This document shows positions 9,672-18,410 of a DNA stretch of 64,000 nucleotides, piece by piece. Origin of the DNA: Salinisphaera aquimarina (GTDB taxonomy: Bacteria; Pseudomonadota; Gammaproteobacteria; Nevskiales; Salinisphaeraceae); NCBI RefSeq assembly GCF_042643355.1, contig NZ_JBHRSS010000003.1, positions 1,302,001 to 1,366,000 of the forward strand. Direction: 5' to 3'. Position numbers and translations under genes: made by a program. A model generated the notes under the pieces. That model did no database searches. It saw only the letters and a list, made by a program, of their open reading frames with translations, and was not told the origin of the DNA. The stretch's first letter is position 1. Each line of letters begins with the position of its first letter.

Positions 9672-10949
9672 ATGTCCGAGTCTTCCGAGCAATCCGGGTT
9701 TCGTCCGGATGCCCAGCCCGACAACCGGCCGATGCCTCTGGCCGATGCCCGTGCCCGTATCATCGCCGCGATCACGCCGGTGGTGGAGACCGAGCGCGTG
9801 GCTCTGGCCGACACCCTGCATCGGGTGCTGGCCGAGGATCTGCAGTCCGATATCGACGTGCCGGGGGCAGACAATTCCTCGATGGACGGTTACGGTTTTG
9901 CCGCCGCCGATGCGCCCGAGCACGGTGCTCGCCTGCGTGTGGTGGGTGAAAGCTTTGCCGGCCATCCCTTCGACGGACGGCTGGCGCCCGGCGAATGCAT
10001 TCGCATCATGACCGGCGCCGTGGTCCCGCCCGGTGTGGACACCATCGTGATGCAGGAGAACACCCGCACCGACGACAGCCATGTGGTCATCGACACCGTG
10101 CCGGCGCGCGGCAGCAACGTGCGCCCGGCGGGCGAGGATCTGGCTCGCGGGGACGCGGTGATGAGTGCGGGTACCTATCTGCGCCCGGCGGATATCGCGG
10201 TAGTGGCCTCGATCGGCCGACCCGAGGTCGCCGTATTCCGGCGTCCGCGGGTGGCGTTCTTCTCCACCGGCGACGAACTGCGTCCGATCGACGGGCCGAT
10301 CGAGCCGGGCCAGATATACGACAGCAATCGCTACGGCCTGGCCGCCTTGCTCGACGAACTCGGCATGGACGGTATCAACATGGGCGTGGTCGGCGATTCG
10401 CCCGAGGCATTGCGCGCGGCCTTCAAGAAGGCGTCGACGGCGGATGCCATCGTCACCAGTGGCGGCGTGTCGGTGGGCGCGGCCGATTTCGTGCTCGACG
10501 TGCTCGGCGAACAGGGCAGGGTCGATTTCTGGCGGGTGGCGATCAAGCCGGGCAAGCCGCTGGCGTTCGGCACCGTGGGCGACGCCCGTTTTTTCGGCCT
10601 GCCCGGCAACCCGGTGTCCACGGCGGTGACGTTCCTGCAACTGGTGCGCCCGGCGCTGGTACGCATGGCCGGCGGCACGCCGGCACCGGCCACACGGTTC
10701 GTCCTGCCCACGCGTACCGCGCTGGACAAGCGCCCCGGCCGCGAGAACTTTCTGCGCGCCCGCATGGAAATGGACGGGACAACGCCGGGGGTGCGCGCGA
10801 TCGACCACCAGGGCTCCGGCGTCATGCGTTCGATGAGTGCGGCGAATTGTTTCATCGTGCTGCCCGCCGAACTGGGCGAGGTCGCGGCCGGGACAGATGT
10901 CGTGGTCGAGCCGTTTGCGCAGGCGATATGGGATCATCCGGCCGACTGA
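9672..10949 (+). CDS. moeA: Molybdopterin molybdenumtransferase MoeA
   Basis: Inserts molybdate into adenylylated molybdopterin in the last common step of Mo-cofactor synthesis. The 425-residue product shows the MoeA order: N-terminal LADARARIIAAI, the substrate loop VPGADNSSMDGYGFA, the RIMTGAVVPPGVDTIVMQE segment, then the MPT-binding domain with STGDEL, TSGGVSVGAADF and FGLPGNPVSTAVTF, and the small C-terminal beta domain (GRENFLRARM and onward). The ATG at 9672 is preceded by a purine-rich GAGCAGG at a usable distance; longer forms add no conserved sequence. Together with mobA upstream and the molybdo-enzyme downstream it supplies cofactor for formate oxidation. Confidence 0.95.
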   Translation: MSESSEQSGFRPDAQPDNRPMPLADARARIIAAITPVVETERVALADTLHRVLAEDLQSDIDVPGADNSSMDGYGFAAADAPEHGARLRVVGESFAGHPFDGRLAPGECIRIMTGAVVPPGVDTIVMQENTRTDDSHVVIDTVPARGSNVRPAGEDLARGDAVMSAGTYLRPADIAVVASIGRPEVAVFRRPRVAFFSTGDELRPIDGPIEPGQIYDSNRYGLAALLDELGMDGINMGVVGDSPEALRAAFKKASTADAIVTSGGVSVGAADFVLDVLGEQGRVDFWRVAIKPGKPLAFGTVGDARFFGLPGNPVSTAVTFLQLVRPALVRMAGGTPAPATRFVLPTRTALDKRPGRENFLRARMEMDGTTPGVRAIDHQGSGVMRSMSAANCFIVLPAELGEVAAGTDVVVEPFAQAIWDHPAD

Positions 10950-11120
10950 TCGCCGTTCGCGACGCCCATCCCCGATAGCCTCCCCGTTGCTTTGCGCGCG
11001 ATTCAATAGTCTGCCTAGACTTTGGTCGCAGCGCCGGCTGTGCCCGCCATGATCGATGCTAGGCTCATGCAACGACATGGGCGCCCACGCGGCGATTTCG
11101 TGCTTTCAGCAGGGGGAATT

Positions 11121-12482
11121 ATGGCCGGCTTCTTCGACAAGTCCAGTATCATTGCCAAACCCGGATTCAGCCGATGGATGGTGCCGCCCGCGGCCCTGTG
11201 TATCCATCTGTGCATCGGGCAGGTGTACGCATTTTCCGTATTCAAGATCCCGCTGACGAAGATTATCGGGGTCACCGAATCCGGCCCGCAGGACTGGTCC
11301 CAGCCGACCCTGGCGTGGATCTTTTCGCTGGCGATTGCCGTGCTCGGGCTGGCGGCGGCCTTCGGTGGGCAATGGCTCGAACGCGTCGGCCCCCGCAAGG
11401 CGATGGCCCTGGCGGCCTCCTGTTTCGGCGGCGGCTTCATCGTCTCGGCCTTCGGTGTCTGGACGCACCAGATCTGGCTGGTCTATCTCGGCTACGGGGT
11501 GCTCGGCGGTATCGGTCTGGGCATTGGCTATATCTCGCCCGTATCCACGCTGATCAAGTGGTTTCCGGACCGTCCGGGTCTGGCCACCGGGCTGGCGATC
11601 ATGGGTTTTGGCGGCGGCGCGATGATCGGCTCGCCGCTGGCCACCGGCCTGATGGCGTTCTTCCGTACGCCGGACACGGTCGGCGTCGGCTCGACGTTCG
11701 TGGCCATGGGCATCATCTATTTCCTGTTCATGATGATCGGCGCGCTGATCGTGCGTATTCCGGCCAAGGACTGGGCGCCGGCCGGCTTCGATCCGGAACG
11801 TGACGGTAAGCAGCACAAGTTGATCACGCGCCATCATGTGCACGTGAACGACTCCATGCGCACGCCGCAGTTCTATTTGATCTGGCTGGTGCTGTTCCTG
11901 AACGTGACCGCCGGTATCGCCCTGCTCGAACAGGCGTCGCCGATGGCCCAGGAGATGGTCGGCGTGAGTGCCGCGGCGGCTGCCGGCTTCGTTGGCGTGC
12001 TGTCGATCTTCAACATGGGCGGCCGTTTCATCTGGGCGTCGATTTCCGATTACATCGGCCGCAAGATGACCTATGTCTGTTTCTTCGTGATCGGCATGGT
12101 GCTGTACTGGTTCGTGCCCGGCGTGGCCGCGGCCGGCAACATCGTGCTGTTCGTGCTCGCCTGTTGCGTGATCGTGAGTATGTACGGCGGCGGTTTCGCC
12201 ACGGTGCCGGCGTACCTCAAGGATATCTTCGGCACCATGCATGTGGGCGCTATTCATGGCCGCCTGCTCACCGCATGGTCGGCGGCCGGCGTGGTGGGTC
12301 CGGTGTTGCTCAACCAGGTGCGTGAAGGGCGTATCGAGGCGGGTGTGTTACCGGCCGATGCCTACACCACGACGCTGCACATCATGGTGCTGTTGCTGGC
12401 GATCGGCCTGGTCTGCAATCTGCTGATCCGGCCGGTGTCCGAGAAGCATCATTACCAGGGCGATACCAGCAACCCCGACTAA
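11121..12482 (+). CDS. MFS transporter, oxalate/formate antiporter (OFA) family
   Basis: Twelve-helix inner-membrane carrier of 453 aa. The N-terminus WMVPPAALCIHLCIGQVYAFSVFKIPL and the loop LERVGPRKAMAL are typical of OFA carriers, related to Oxalobacter OxlT and E. coli YhjX. A second half opens with RTPQFYLIWLVLFLNVTAGIALLEQASPMAQEM and contains SDYIGRKMTY. The ATG at 11121 has a strong Shine-Dalgarno (AGGGGGAATT). It is followed by a 44-residue membrane peptide, a terminator and then the formate dehydrogenase, so formate or a related carboxylate is the likely substrate (inference). OFA members also carry lactate, pyruvate or oxalate, so this should be tested. Confidence 0.9.
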   Translation: MAGFFDKSSIIAKPGFSRWMVPPAALCIHLCIGQVYAFSVFKIPLTKIIGVTESGPQDWSQPTLAWIFSLAIAVLGLAAAFGGQWLERVGPRKAMALAASCFGGGFIVSAFGVWTHQIWLVYLGYGVLGGIGLGIGYISPVSTLIKWFPDRPGLATGLAIMGFGGGAMIGSPLATGLMAFFRTPDTVGVGSTFVAMGIIYFLFMMIGALIVRIPAKDWAPAGFDPERDGKQHKLITRHHVHVNDSMRTPQFYLIWLVLFLNVTAGIALLEQASPMAQEMVGVSAAAAAGFVGVLSIFNMGGRFIWASISDYIGRKMTYVCFFVIGMVLYWFVPGVAAAGNIVLFVLACCVIVSMYGGGFATVPAYLKDIFGTMHVGAIHGRLLTAWSAAGVVGPVLLNQVREGRIEAGVLPADAYTTTLHIMVLLLAIGLVCNLLIRPVSEKHHYQGDTSNPD

Positions 12483-12498
12483 GCATCACGGACTCCCG

Positions 12499-12526
12499 GT
12501 AGGGACGGGCGCTTGTCCGTCCCTAC
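12499..12526 (+). repeat. Perfect 10-bp intercistronic hairpin
   Basis: GTAGGGACGG (12499-12508) pairs with CCGTCCCTAC (12517-12526) around an 8-nt loop, 17 bp after the carrier stop and 44 bp before the small-subunit start. There is no T-run after it, so it is more likely an mRNA-stabilising or expression-balancing structure than a full terminator. Confidence 0.6.
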
Positions 12527-12570
12527 ATGAATCTACGGATTGAAGGGTTTGCATCATGCAGGAGACAATC

Positions 12571-12705
12571 ATGACTACCGACTCAAGCGCCGTGGCCAAG
12601 ACGCCGACATGGCAGATCGCAGCCCTCTGGGCGATGGTGACCATTCCGGCCCTGTGGGGCTTTATCGAAACCCTGGTCAAGGCTTTGCGACTGTTCACGG
12701 GTTAA
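12571..12705 (+). CDS. MFS transporter small subunit (44 aa, single TM)
   Basis: A 44-codon gene with a good Shine-Dalgarno (CAGGAGACAATC before ATG). The peptide is a short polar N-terminus (TTDSSAVAKTPTWQ), then one hydrophobic helix IAALWAMVTIPALWGFIETL, then VKALRLFTG. It resembles the small proteins annotated as MFS transporter small subunit that follow OFA-family carriers in many proteobacteria, with a conserved Trp-Gly in the helix and a Lys-Ala-x-x-Leu-Phe end. It lies 88 bp after the carrier and 40 bp before a strong terminator, so the carrier and small peptide form a two-gene unit. An in-frame ATG at 12556 has no ribosome site. Its function in the carrier is inferred from linkage only. 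Confidence 0.75.
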   Translation: MTTDSSAVAKTPTWQIAALWAMVTIPALWGFIETLVKALRLFTG

Positions 12706-12745
12706 CCGACAACGGCTCGTTGATCGGCGATCAGTCGATCGCCCG

Positions 12746-12780
12746 CGGCCCGTCGTGCTTGTCACGGCGGGCCGTTTTTT
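12746..12780 (+). terminator. Rho-independent terminator after MFS small subunit
   Basis: CGGCCCGTCGTG (12746-12757) pairs with CACGGCGGGCCG (12763-12774), 12 bp with a single G-T wobble and a 5-nt loop, followed by six T (12775-12780). This is a textbook intrinsic terminator separating the carrier unit from the formate dehydrogenase operon. Confidence 0.92.
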
Positions 12781-12852
12781 ATGGCCGCGAGCACGCGGCA
12801 ACCGCTGGGCCCGGATAATGCGTATACAAGGCACCGAACTCAGGAGACTGGA

Positions 12853-15849
12853 ATGGATGACGTAGCCGAGCAGATCGAGATCACCGTCGACGGACGCGCG
12901 ATTACCGCTCGGCAGGGCCAGTTGCTGCCCGACGCGCTGGAGGGCAGTGGCATCTATCTGCCGCATCTGTGCTATCACCCGAGCCTCGGGCCGGTGCAGA
13001 CCTGCGACACCTGCTTCGTCGAAGTCGACGGCAATCTGGTGCGCGGCTGCGGGGTGGCGGTCAAGCCGGGCCTCGATGTGAAGGTCGACACGGCCCGAGC
13101 CAGCGAAGCCCGTCATGAAGGCATCGATCGCGTGGCCTCCAACCACGATCTCTACTGTTCGGTCTGCGACAACAACAACGGCAACTGCGAAGTGCACAAT
13201 ACGGTGCGCGACATGAAGGTGCCGGGCCAGCACTACGAATTTCGCGGCAAGCCCTACGAGAAGGATTATTCCAACCCGTTCTATATCTACGACCCGGACC
13301 AGTGCATTCTCTGTGGCCGCTGCGTGGAGGCCTGTCAGAACCTGCAGGTCAATGAAACACTGTCGATCGACTGGTCGCGCGATCGCCCGCGCGTAATCTG
13401 GGACGACGATGTCGCCATCGAGGATTCCTCCTGTGTGTCCTGTGGCCACTGCGTGACGGTCTGCCCCTGCAACGCGCTGATGGAAAAGACCGCGATCGGC
13501 AAGTTCGGGCCGATGACCGCGCTTTCCCCGCAGGCACGCGGCCCGTACCAGCAGCTTGGACGCGCCGCCATCGATCTGGTCAAGGCCGCCGAGCACACCA
13601 CCGGCTTCGCGCCGATCTTCGCGGTCTCCGAGGTCGATGCGGCCATGCGCGAGACCGAGCTCAAGCGCACCAAGACCGTGTGCACCTATTGCGGCGTGGG
13701 CTGCTCGTTCGAGATGTGGACGCGCGGGCGCGATCTGCTCAAGGTGCAGCCACAGCCCGAAGCGCCGGCCAACGGCATCTCCACCTGTATCAAGGGCAAG
13801 TTCGGCTGGGGCCATATCAACAGCGAGAAACGCCTGACCAAGCCGCTGATCCGCGCCAACGGGGCTTTTCGCGAAGCCGAGTGGGACGAGGCGTACGCGC
13901 TCATCGCCCGCCGCTTCAACGAGATCAAGACCGAGCACGGCCCGGATGCGCTGGCCTTCATCGCCTCCTCGAAGTGCACCAACGAGGAGGGCTATCTGAT
14001 GCAGAAGTTCGCCCGTGCGGTGATCGGCACCAACAATATCGACAACTGCTCGCGCTACTGCCAGGCGCCGGCCACCGAAAGCCTGTGGCGCACGGTCGGC
14101 TTTGGCGCCGATACCGGCTCGATCGCCGATCTGGAAGCCTCCGAGCTGCTGCTGATCGTCGGCTCGAACACGGCCGAGAGCCATCCGGTGATCGCCACCC
14201 GCATGAAGCGCGCCGCCAAACTACGCGGCCAGAAGCATATCGTCGCGGATCTGCGCCGCCACGAAATGGCCGAACGCGCCGATCTGTTCGTGCAGCCCGC
14301 GCCGGGCACCGACCTGATCTGGCTGAACGCGGTCGCCAAGTACATCATCGACAACGGCCATGCCGATATGGACTTCATCGGCGATCACGTCGAGCGCTTC
14401 ACCGACTACAAGGAAAGCCTGGCGTCGTTCACCTTCGAGTTCGCGGTCGAGCGCACCGGCCTGAGCCGTGAGGAACTGCAGCGTATCGCCGACATGATCA
14501 TCGAAGCCGACACCATGTGCGGCGTCTGGGCGATGGGCGTGACCCAGCACAGCATGGGCGCGGACACCGCCACCGCGCTGTGCAATCTGCTGGTGCTCAC
14601 CGGCAACGTCGAGCGCTTCGGCACCGGCGGCTATCCGATGCGCGGCCATAACAACGTCCAGGGCGCCAGCGACTTCGGCTGCATGCCGGATCGTTTTCCC
14701 GGCTACGACTTCGTTTCCGACGACGACGTCCGGGCCCGGTACGAAAACGCCTGGGGCGTGACGCTGTCGACCAACAAGGGCCTGGACAACCACGAGATGG
14801 TCGATGTCGTGCACGACGGCAAGCTCAAGGCGATGTACGTCGCGGGCGAGGACATGGCGATCGTCGATGCCAACGCCCAGCACGTGCAGGCGGCCTTCGA
14901 GAAGCTCGACTTCTTCGTCGTCCAGGACATGTTCTTCTCGCGGACCTGCGAGTACGCCGACGTCGTGCTGCCGGCGACCCCGTCGGTGGAGAAGGAAGGC
15001 ACGTTCACCAATACCGAGCGCCGTATCCAGCGGCTGTACCAGGTATTTCCGCCGCTGGGCGATGCGCGCCCCGACTGGCAGATCCATACCGAGCTGGCGC
15101 GCGCGATGGGCGCGGACTGGCACTACGAACACCCCAGCGAGATCATGGCCGAGGCGACCGCGCTGAGCGATCTGATGAGCGGGGTGACCTACGAGCGCCT
15201 GGCCGGCTTCAAGTCGCAGCAGTGGCCGGTGCGTGACGACGGCTCCGGGCACGAGCGTCTCTACAACGACGGCGAGTTCCATTTCCACGATGGCAACGCC
15301 CGTTTCCATCCGGTGCAGTGGAACGAGCCCACCGATCAGCTCGACGACGAGTACGACCTGCATCTGAACAACGGCCGCCTGCTGGAGCATTTCCACGAAG
15401 GCAACCTCACCGATGAAAGCCCGGGCATCGTGTTCAAGATCGCCCAGAGTTTCGTCGAGCTGTCGCCGCAGCTGGCCGAGGAACGCGGCGTCAAGGCCGG
15501 CTCGACCGTGCGTCTGATCTCGCGGCGCGGCGCGATCAAGGTCAGCGTCGAGGTCACCGATCGGGTACAGGGTCGCCAGCTCTACATGCCCATGCACGGC
15601 AAGAAGAACATCGAGGCGATCAACGTGCTCACCAGCTCGGTGACCGACAAGGACACGGATACCCCGGCCTACAAGGAGTTGGCGGTGCGCCTGGAAGTGC
15701 TCGAAGTCGACGGCAGGCCGCCGCTCAAGGCCAACAACCAGCGCAACCAGCCGCGTCATCCGACCAGCGGCGTCGAGGTGAACCGCAAATGGCAGCGCGA
15801 CGACTACGAGCGTCCGCCCAAACTGCGTCCCACGGGCAGCGGGCTGTAA
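12853..15849 (+). CDS. Molybdenum formate dehydrogenase, catalytic alpha subunit
   Basis: Oxidises formate to CO2 at a bis-molybdopterin-guanine-dinucleotide centre. The 998 aa contain, in order: a plant-type [2Fe-2S] domain (Cys40, 51, 54, 66); a His-Cys3 cluster (HDLYCSVCDNNNGNC, about 98-112); two ferredoxin-like 4Fe-4S motifs (CILCGRCVEAC and CVSCGHCVTVCPC, 151-205); the MopB 4Fe-4S site CTYCGVGC with Cys312; and the Mo domain. The Mo ligand is Cys403 in CSRYCQAP, not selenocysteine, and the next residue is Gln where FdhF and FdsA have His. That CSRYCQ form resembles Bacillus YrhE/YjgC enzymes. ATG 12853 has an AGGAG box; earlier codons overlap the terminator. The DUF1641 partner follows after 35 bp. 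No NAD- or quinone-binding subunits are present. Confidence 0.93.
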   Translation: MDDVAEQIEITVDGRAITARQGQLLPDALEGSGIYLPHLCYHPSLGPVQTCDTCFVEVDGNLVRGCGVAVKPGLDVKVDTARASEARHEGIDRVASNHDLYCSVCDNNNGNCEVHNTVRDMKVPGQHYEFRGKPYEKDYSNPFYIYDPDQCILCGRCVEACQNLQVNETLSIDWSRDRPRVIWDDDVAIEDSSCVSCGHCVTVCPCNALMEKTAIGKFGPMTALSPQARGPYQQLGRAAIDLVKAAEHTTGFAPIFAVSEVDAAMRETELKRTKTVCTYCGVGCSFEMWTRGRDLLKVQPQPEAPANGISTCIKGKFGWGHINSEKRLTKPLIRANGAFREAEWDEAYALIARRFNEIKTEHGPDALAFIASSKCTNEEGYLMQKFARAVIGTNNIDNCSRYCQAPATESLWRTVGFGADTGSIADLEASELLLIVGSNTAESHPVIATRMKRAAKLRGQKHIVADLRRHEMAERADLFVQPAPGTDLIWLNAVAKYIIDNGHADMDFIGDHVERFTDYKESLASFTFEFAVERTGLSREELQRIADMIIEADTMCGVWAMGVTQHSMGADTATALCNLLVLTGNVERFGTGGYPMRGHNNVQGASDFGCMPDRFPGYDFVSDDDVRARYENAWGVTLSTNKGLDNHEMVDVVHDGKLKAMYVAGEDMAIVDANAQHVQAAFEKLDFFVVQDMFFSRTCEYADVVLPATPSVEKEGTFTNTERRIQRLYQVFPPLGDARPDWQIHTELARAMGADWHYEHPSEIMAEATALSDLMSGVTYERLAGFKSQQWPVRDDGSGHERLYNDGEFHFHDGNARFHPVQWNEPTDQLDDEYDLHLNNGRLLEHFHEGNLTDESPGIVFKIAQSFVELSPQLAEERGVKAGSTVRLISRRGAIKVSVEVTDRVQGRQLYMPMHGKKNIEAINVLTSSVTDKDTDTPAYKELAVRLEVLEVDGRPPLKANNQRNQPRHPTSGVEVNRKWQRDDYERPPKLRPTGSGL

Positions 15850-15884
15850 TCGGTCGCATCCAATATCTTTTCGAGGCTCATGTC

Positions 15885-16385
15885 ATGGCAGAACAGATTC
15901 ATTACCGCCCCGCCGAGGCGCGTCAGTTTCGCCCGGAAACCGAAGCCGAGATCGAGCATCTGCAAGGCCGGCTGGCCGAGGTCAACGCGCTGCTCGACGA
16001 ACTCCACGACTCCGGCATCCTGCGTTGGCTGAAGGATTTCGCAGGCGCGTTTCCGCAGATTTCATCGATTGCCGTGGACGGCATGAACACGGCCGAAGGC
16101 CATGCCGGCATGCGCAACCTGCTGGTGGTCGCCAAGCAGCTGGGCAAGATCGATCCGGATCAGCTGGAGCGCACCTTCGAGGCGGCGAACAAGGGTATGA
16201 CGACGGCCGGCGAGGGGGCGACCGAGGACACGCCGTACAACCCGCCCGGCGTGACCGGCGTATTCAAGCTGCTGCATGACAAGGAACTCTGGGCCACGCT
16301 GTCGCCGGTGATTGCCGGCGTCAAGGCGTTTTCGGCGGCCCGGAAAGACAGCGCCGACCCCGACCGCGACAAGAAGTCGGACTGA
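15885..16385 (+). CDS. DUF1641 protein, partner of formate dehydrogenase
   Basis: A 166-residue soluble protein with a DUF1641-type core: an N-terminal coiled segment (about residues 17-40, EAEIEHLQGRLAEVNALLDELHDSG), GILRWLKDFAGAFPQISSI, then NTAEGHAGMRNLLVVAKQLGKIDPDQL, and a C-terminal GVTGVFKLLHDKELWATLSPVIAGVKAFS. DUF1641 proteins (Bacillus YrhD/YjgD) are encoded next to this class of formate dehydrogenase and have been proposed to carry electrons from it toward the quinone pool. The gene lies 35 bp after the dehydrogenase and is surely co-transcribed. The C-terminus is a charged tail (DSADPDRDKKSD). No metal-binding motif or membrane helix is visible. Confidence 0.85.
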   Translation: MAEQIHYRPAEARQFRPETEAEIEHLQGRLAEVNALLDELHDSGILRWLKDFAGAFPQISSIAVDGMNTAEGHAGMRNLLVVAKQLGKIDPDQLERTFEAANKGMTTAGEGATEDTPYNPPGVTGVFKLLHDKELWATLSPVIAGVKAFSAARKDSADPDRDKKSD

Positions 16386-16446
16386 CGACGGCGCGGTTAT
16401 GCCTGCGCGCCACCGCGGTTCGATAGGCCGCCGCACGATTGGGCGG

Positions 16447-17400
16447 CTAGTGGGAAATCACACCGAAGGCGGTCAGCAGGAATACGCCGGCGGAGATGGT
16501 GACGCTCGCCGACAGCGTGCTCACCGCGACGATATTGGCCGCCAGCCGCGCGTTGCCGCCCATCGCCTGCACCATGATGAAGCTGGCCGCGGCGGTCGGC
16601 GCGGCGAAATACAGATACAGCAGGCCCAGCTGTTCGTCACGAAAACCGATCACCCAGGCGAGCGCGGTGGCGAGTGCCGGGAACACGACCATCTTGGCGG
16701 TGGCCGCCGAGAACGCTAGCCAGCCGGCCTGACGCAGGGCGCTCACCGACAGCGTGCCGCCGATGCAGATCAGCGCCAGCGGCAGGGTGAGACTGGCGAA
16801 ATACTCGCCCGACGTCATGATCCATTCCGGGATCGGAAAACGGGTGGCGGCGACCGGGATCGCCATCAGGGTCGCGATGATCAGCGGGTTGGAAATAATG
16901 CCGCGCGCGATCGAGCGCCAGTCCGCGCTCTGGTCGGGCTGATACCAGGTCAGCACGATCACCGACAGCGCGTTGTAGAGCAGGATGACCACGCCCACCA
17001 GAATGCCGCCGGCCGACAGGCCGAAATCGCCGTACATGCTCGCGGCGAGTGCCAGCCCGACAATGCCGCAATTGCCGCGAAAGGCGCCCTGGGTATAGAC
17101 ACCTCGTTCGGCGCGCGGCACCCGCCAGATTGCCCATAGCCAGGACAGAACGAAACTGACCACGGTGGCGAAGGCGAAATAGCACATCAGCCCCGGCAAC
17201 AGGGCGGTATCCAGATCGGCGCGCACGATGCTCAGAAAGATCAGCGTCGGCATGCTGCCCTTGAACACGATCGTCGAGGCGGTATTGATGAAGGCGTCAT
17301 CGATCCACCCGGCGCGGCGCAGGCCGATGCCCAGAAACACCATCGAAAAGACGGGCAGCGTGACGTTGAGCGTTTGCAGAAAAACGGCGGCGAGATTCAT
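16447..17400 (-). CDS. AEC (auxin efflux carrier) family transporter
   Basis: A 317-residue membrane protein with about ten hydrophobic segments in two five-helix halves, characteristic of the AEC family. Markers are VFLGIGLRRAGWIDD after TM1, GAFRGNCGIVGLALAASMYG in the first half (the Asn-containing crossover), and NPLIIATLMAIPV then LPLALICIGGTLSV. Bacterial AEC proteins include malonate, malate and other dicarboxylate carriers; the substrate here is unknown. It is inserted on the opposite strand between the formate dehydrogenase unit and fdhD, divergent from fdhD with about 125 bp between the starts, and convergent with the DUF1641 gene. Confidence 0.88.
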   Translation of the reverse strand: MNLAAVFLQTLNVTLPVFSMVFLGIGLRRAGWIDDAFINTASTIVFKGSMPTLIFLSIVRADLDTALLPGLMCYFAFATVVSFVLSWLWAIWRVPRAERGVYTQGAFRGNCGIVGLALAASMYGDFGLSAGGILVGVVILLYNALSVIVLTWYQPDQSADWRSIARGIISNPLIIATLMAIPVAATRFPIPEWIMTSGEYFASLTLPLALICIGGTLSVSALRQAGWLAFSAATAKMVVFPALATALAWVIGFRDEQLGLLYLYFAAPTAAASFIMVQAMGGNARLAANIVAVSTLSASVTISAGVFLLTAFGVISH

Positions 17401-17525
17401 TCAGAAGAACCGTGGAGCGCGGGACAGGGCGGCGGCGAGCGCGGATTGTAACGACTGGCCGTGCTGCCGACACGCCGCGCGCTCGCGAGTCACGCCTGGC
17501 GCCCCACATCGGTTACCGTAACGGC

Positions 17526-18410
17526 ATGGCGATCACCTCCCACGACCCCGACCGTACCGATGGCAGCGACACGGGTCTGTCACGGCAGGCGGTGCGTATC
17601 CAGGCATTCGATGGCGCCATGTTCACGCCGCGCGACGATGCGCTCGCCGTCGAACGGGCGCTGGAAATCCACGTCGCCGGCGCCGATCCGTTGATCACCA
17701 TGCGCACCCCCGGCGCCGATCGCGAGCTGGTGGCCGGGCTCATGCACGGCGAGGGCGTGATCCGCTCACGTGACGATATCGTCTATCTCAAGCCTGCCCC
17801 CGGCGAAGACGACGTGATGCGCCTGATGCTCAAGCCCGAGGCGCGCGCGCGCCTTGACCGGGTGGAGCGCAACACGCTGGCGACCAGTGCCTGCGGCGTC
17901 TGCGGCAAGCCGAGTTTTTCGCCGCCGCAGCCCGGCTCGGCCAGAACGCCGGCCGGCACGCCGCTGCGTCTCACGCCGGAACTGCTGTTGTCACTGCCGG
18001 ATCGGCTGCATGCGGATCAGGGCGTGTTCCAGTCCACCGGCGGTCTGCATGCGGCCGGTCTGTTCGACGGTGCGGGCACGCTGCTCGACAGTCGCGAGGA
18101 CGTGGGCCGTCACAACGCACTCGACAAGCTCATTGGCGCCGCGCTGCTCGCCGACCGGCTGCCGCTGAGCGAGCATATCGTCATGTTGTCCGGCCGGGCC
18201 AGCTATGAGCTGCTGCAGAAAAGCGTCATGGCCGGGGTGCCCGTGGTGTGCGCGATTTCCGCGCCGAGCAGCTACGCGGTCGCGTTGGCCGAGCAGTTCG
18301 GCACGACGCTGGTCGGTTTTCTGCGCGCCAATCGCTTCAATGTCTACGCCGGATTTGCCCGGTTCGAAGGCGTCGATGGCACGCCCGGCGCGGCCCCGGG
18401 TGATGACTGA
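17526..18410 (+). CDS. fdhD: Formate dehydrogenase accessory sulfurtransferase FdhD
   Basis: Delivers sulfur from a cysteine desulfurase to the molybdenum cofactor of formate dehydrogenase, which is essential for activity. The 294-residue product shows the FdhD pattern: an N-terminal region with ERALEIHVAGADPLITMRTPG and ELVAGLMHGEGVI, the redox CxxC loop SACGVCGK (Cys in the mobile loop that passes persulfide), LHADQGVFQSTGGLHAAGLFD, REDVGRHNALDKLIG, and MLSGRASYELLQKSVMAGVP. I start at ATG 17526; upstream residues are not family-like. There is no strong Shine-Dalgarno. It serves the dehydrogenase encoded 1.7 kb upstream. Confidence 0.95.
   Translation: MAITSHDPDRTDGSDTGLSRQAVRIQAFDGAMFTPRDDALAVERALEIHVAGADPLITMRTPGADRELVAGLMHGEGVIRSRDDIVYLKPAPGEDDVMRLMLKPEARARLDRVERNTLATSACGVCGKPSFSPPQPGSARTPAGTPLRLTPELLLSLPDRLHADQGVFQSTGGLHAAGLFDGAGTLLDSREDVGRHNALDKLIGAALLADRLPLSEHIVMLSGRASYELLQKSVMAGVPVVCAISAPSSYAVALAEQFGTTLVGFLRANRFNVYAGFARFEGVDGTPGAAPGDD

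Noticed and set aside
14221..15759. Long minus-strand frame opposite formate dehydrogenase
   Set aside because: Antisense shadow of the molybdo-enzyme, whose motifs are unambiguous on the plus strand.
16428..16448. GCCGCC/GGCGGC repeat at the end of the AEC gene
   Set aside because: It overlaps the stop codon, has a 9-nt loop and no T-run; likely chance in G+C-rich DNA.
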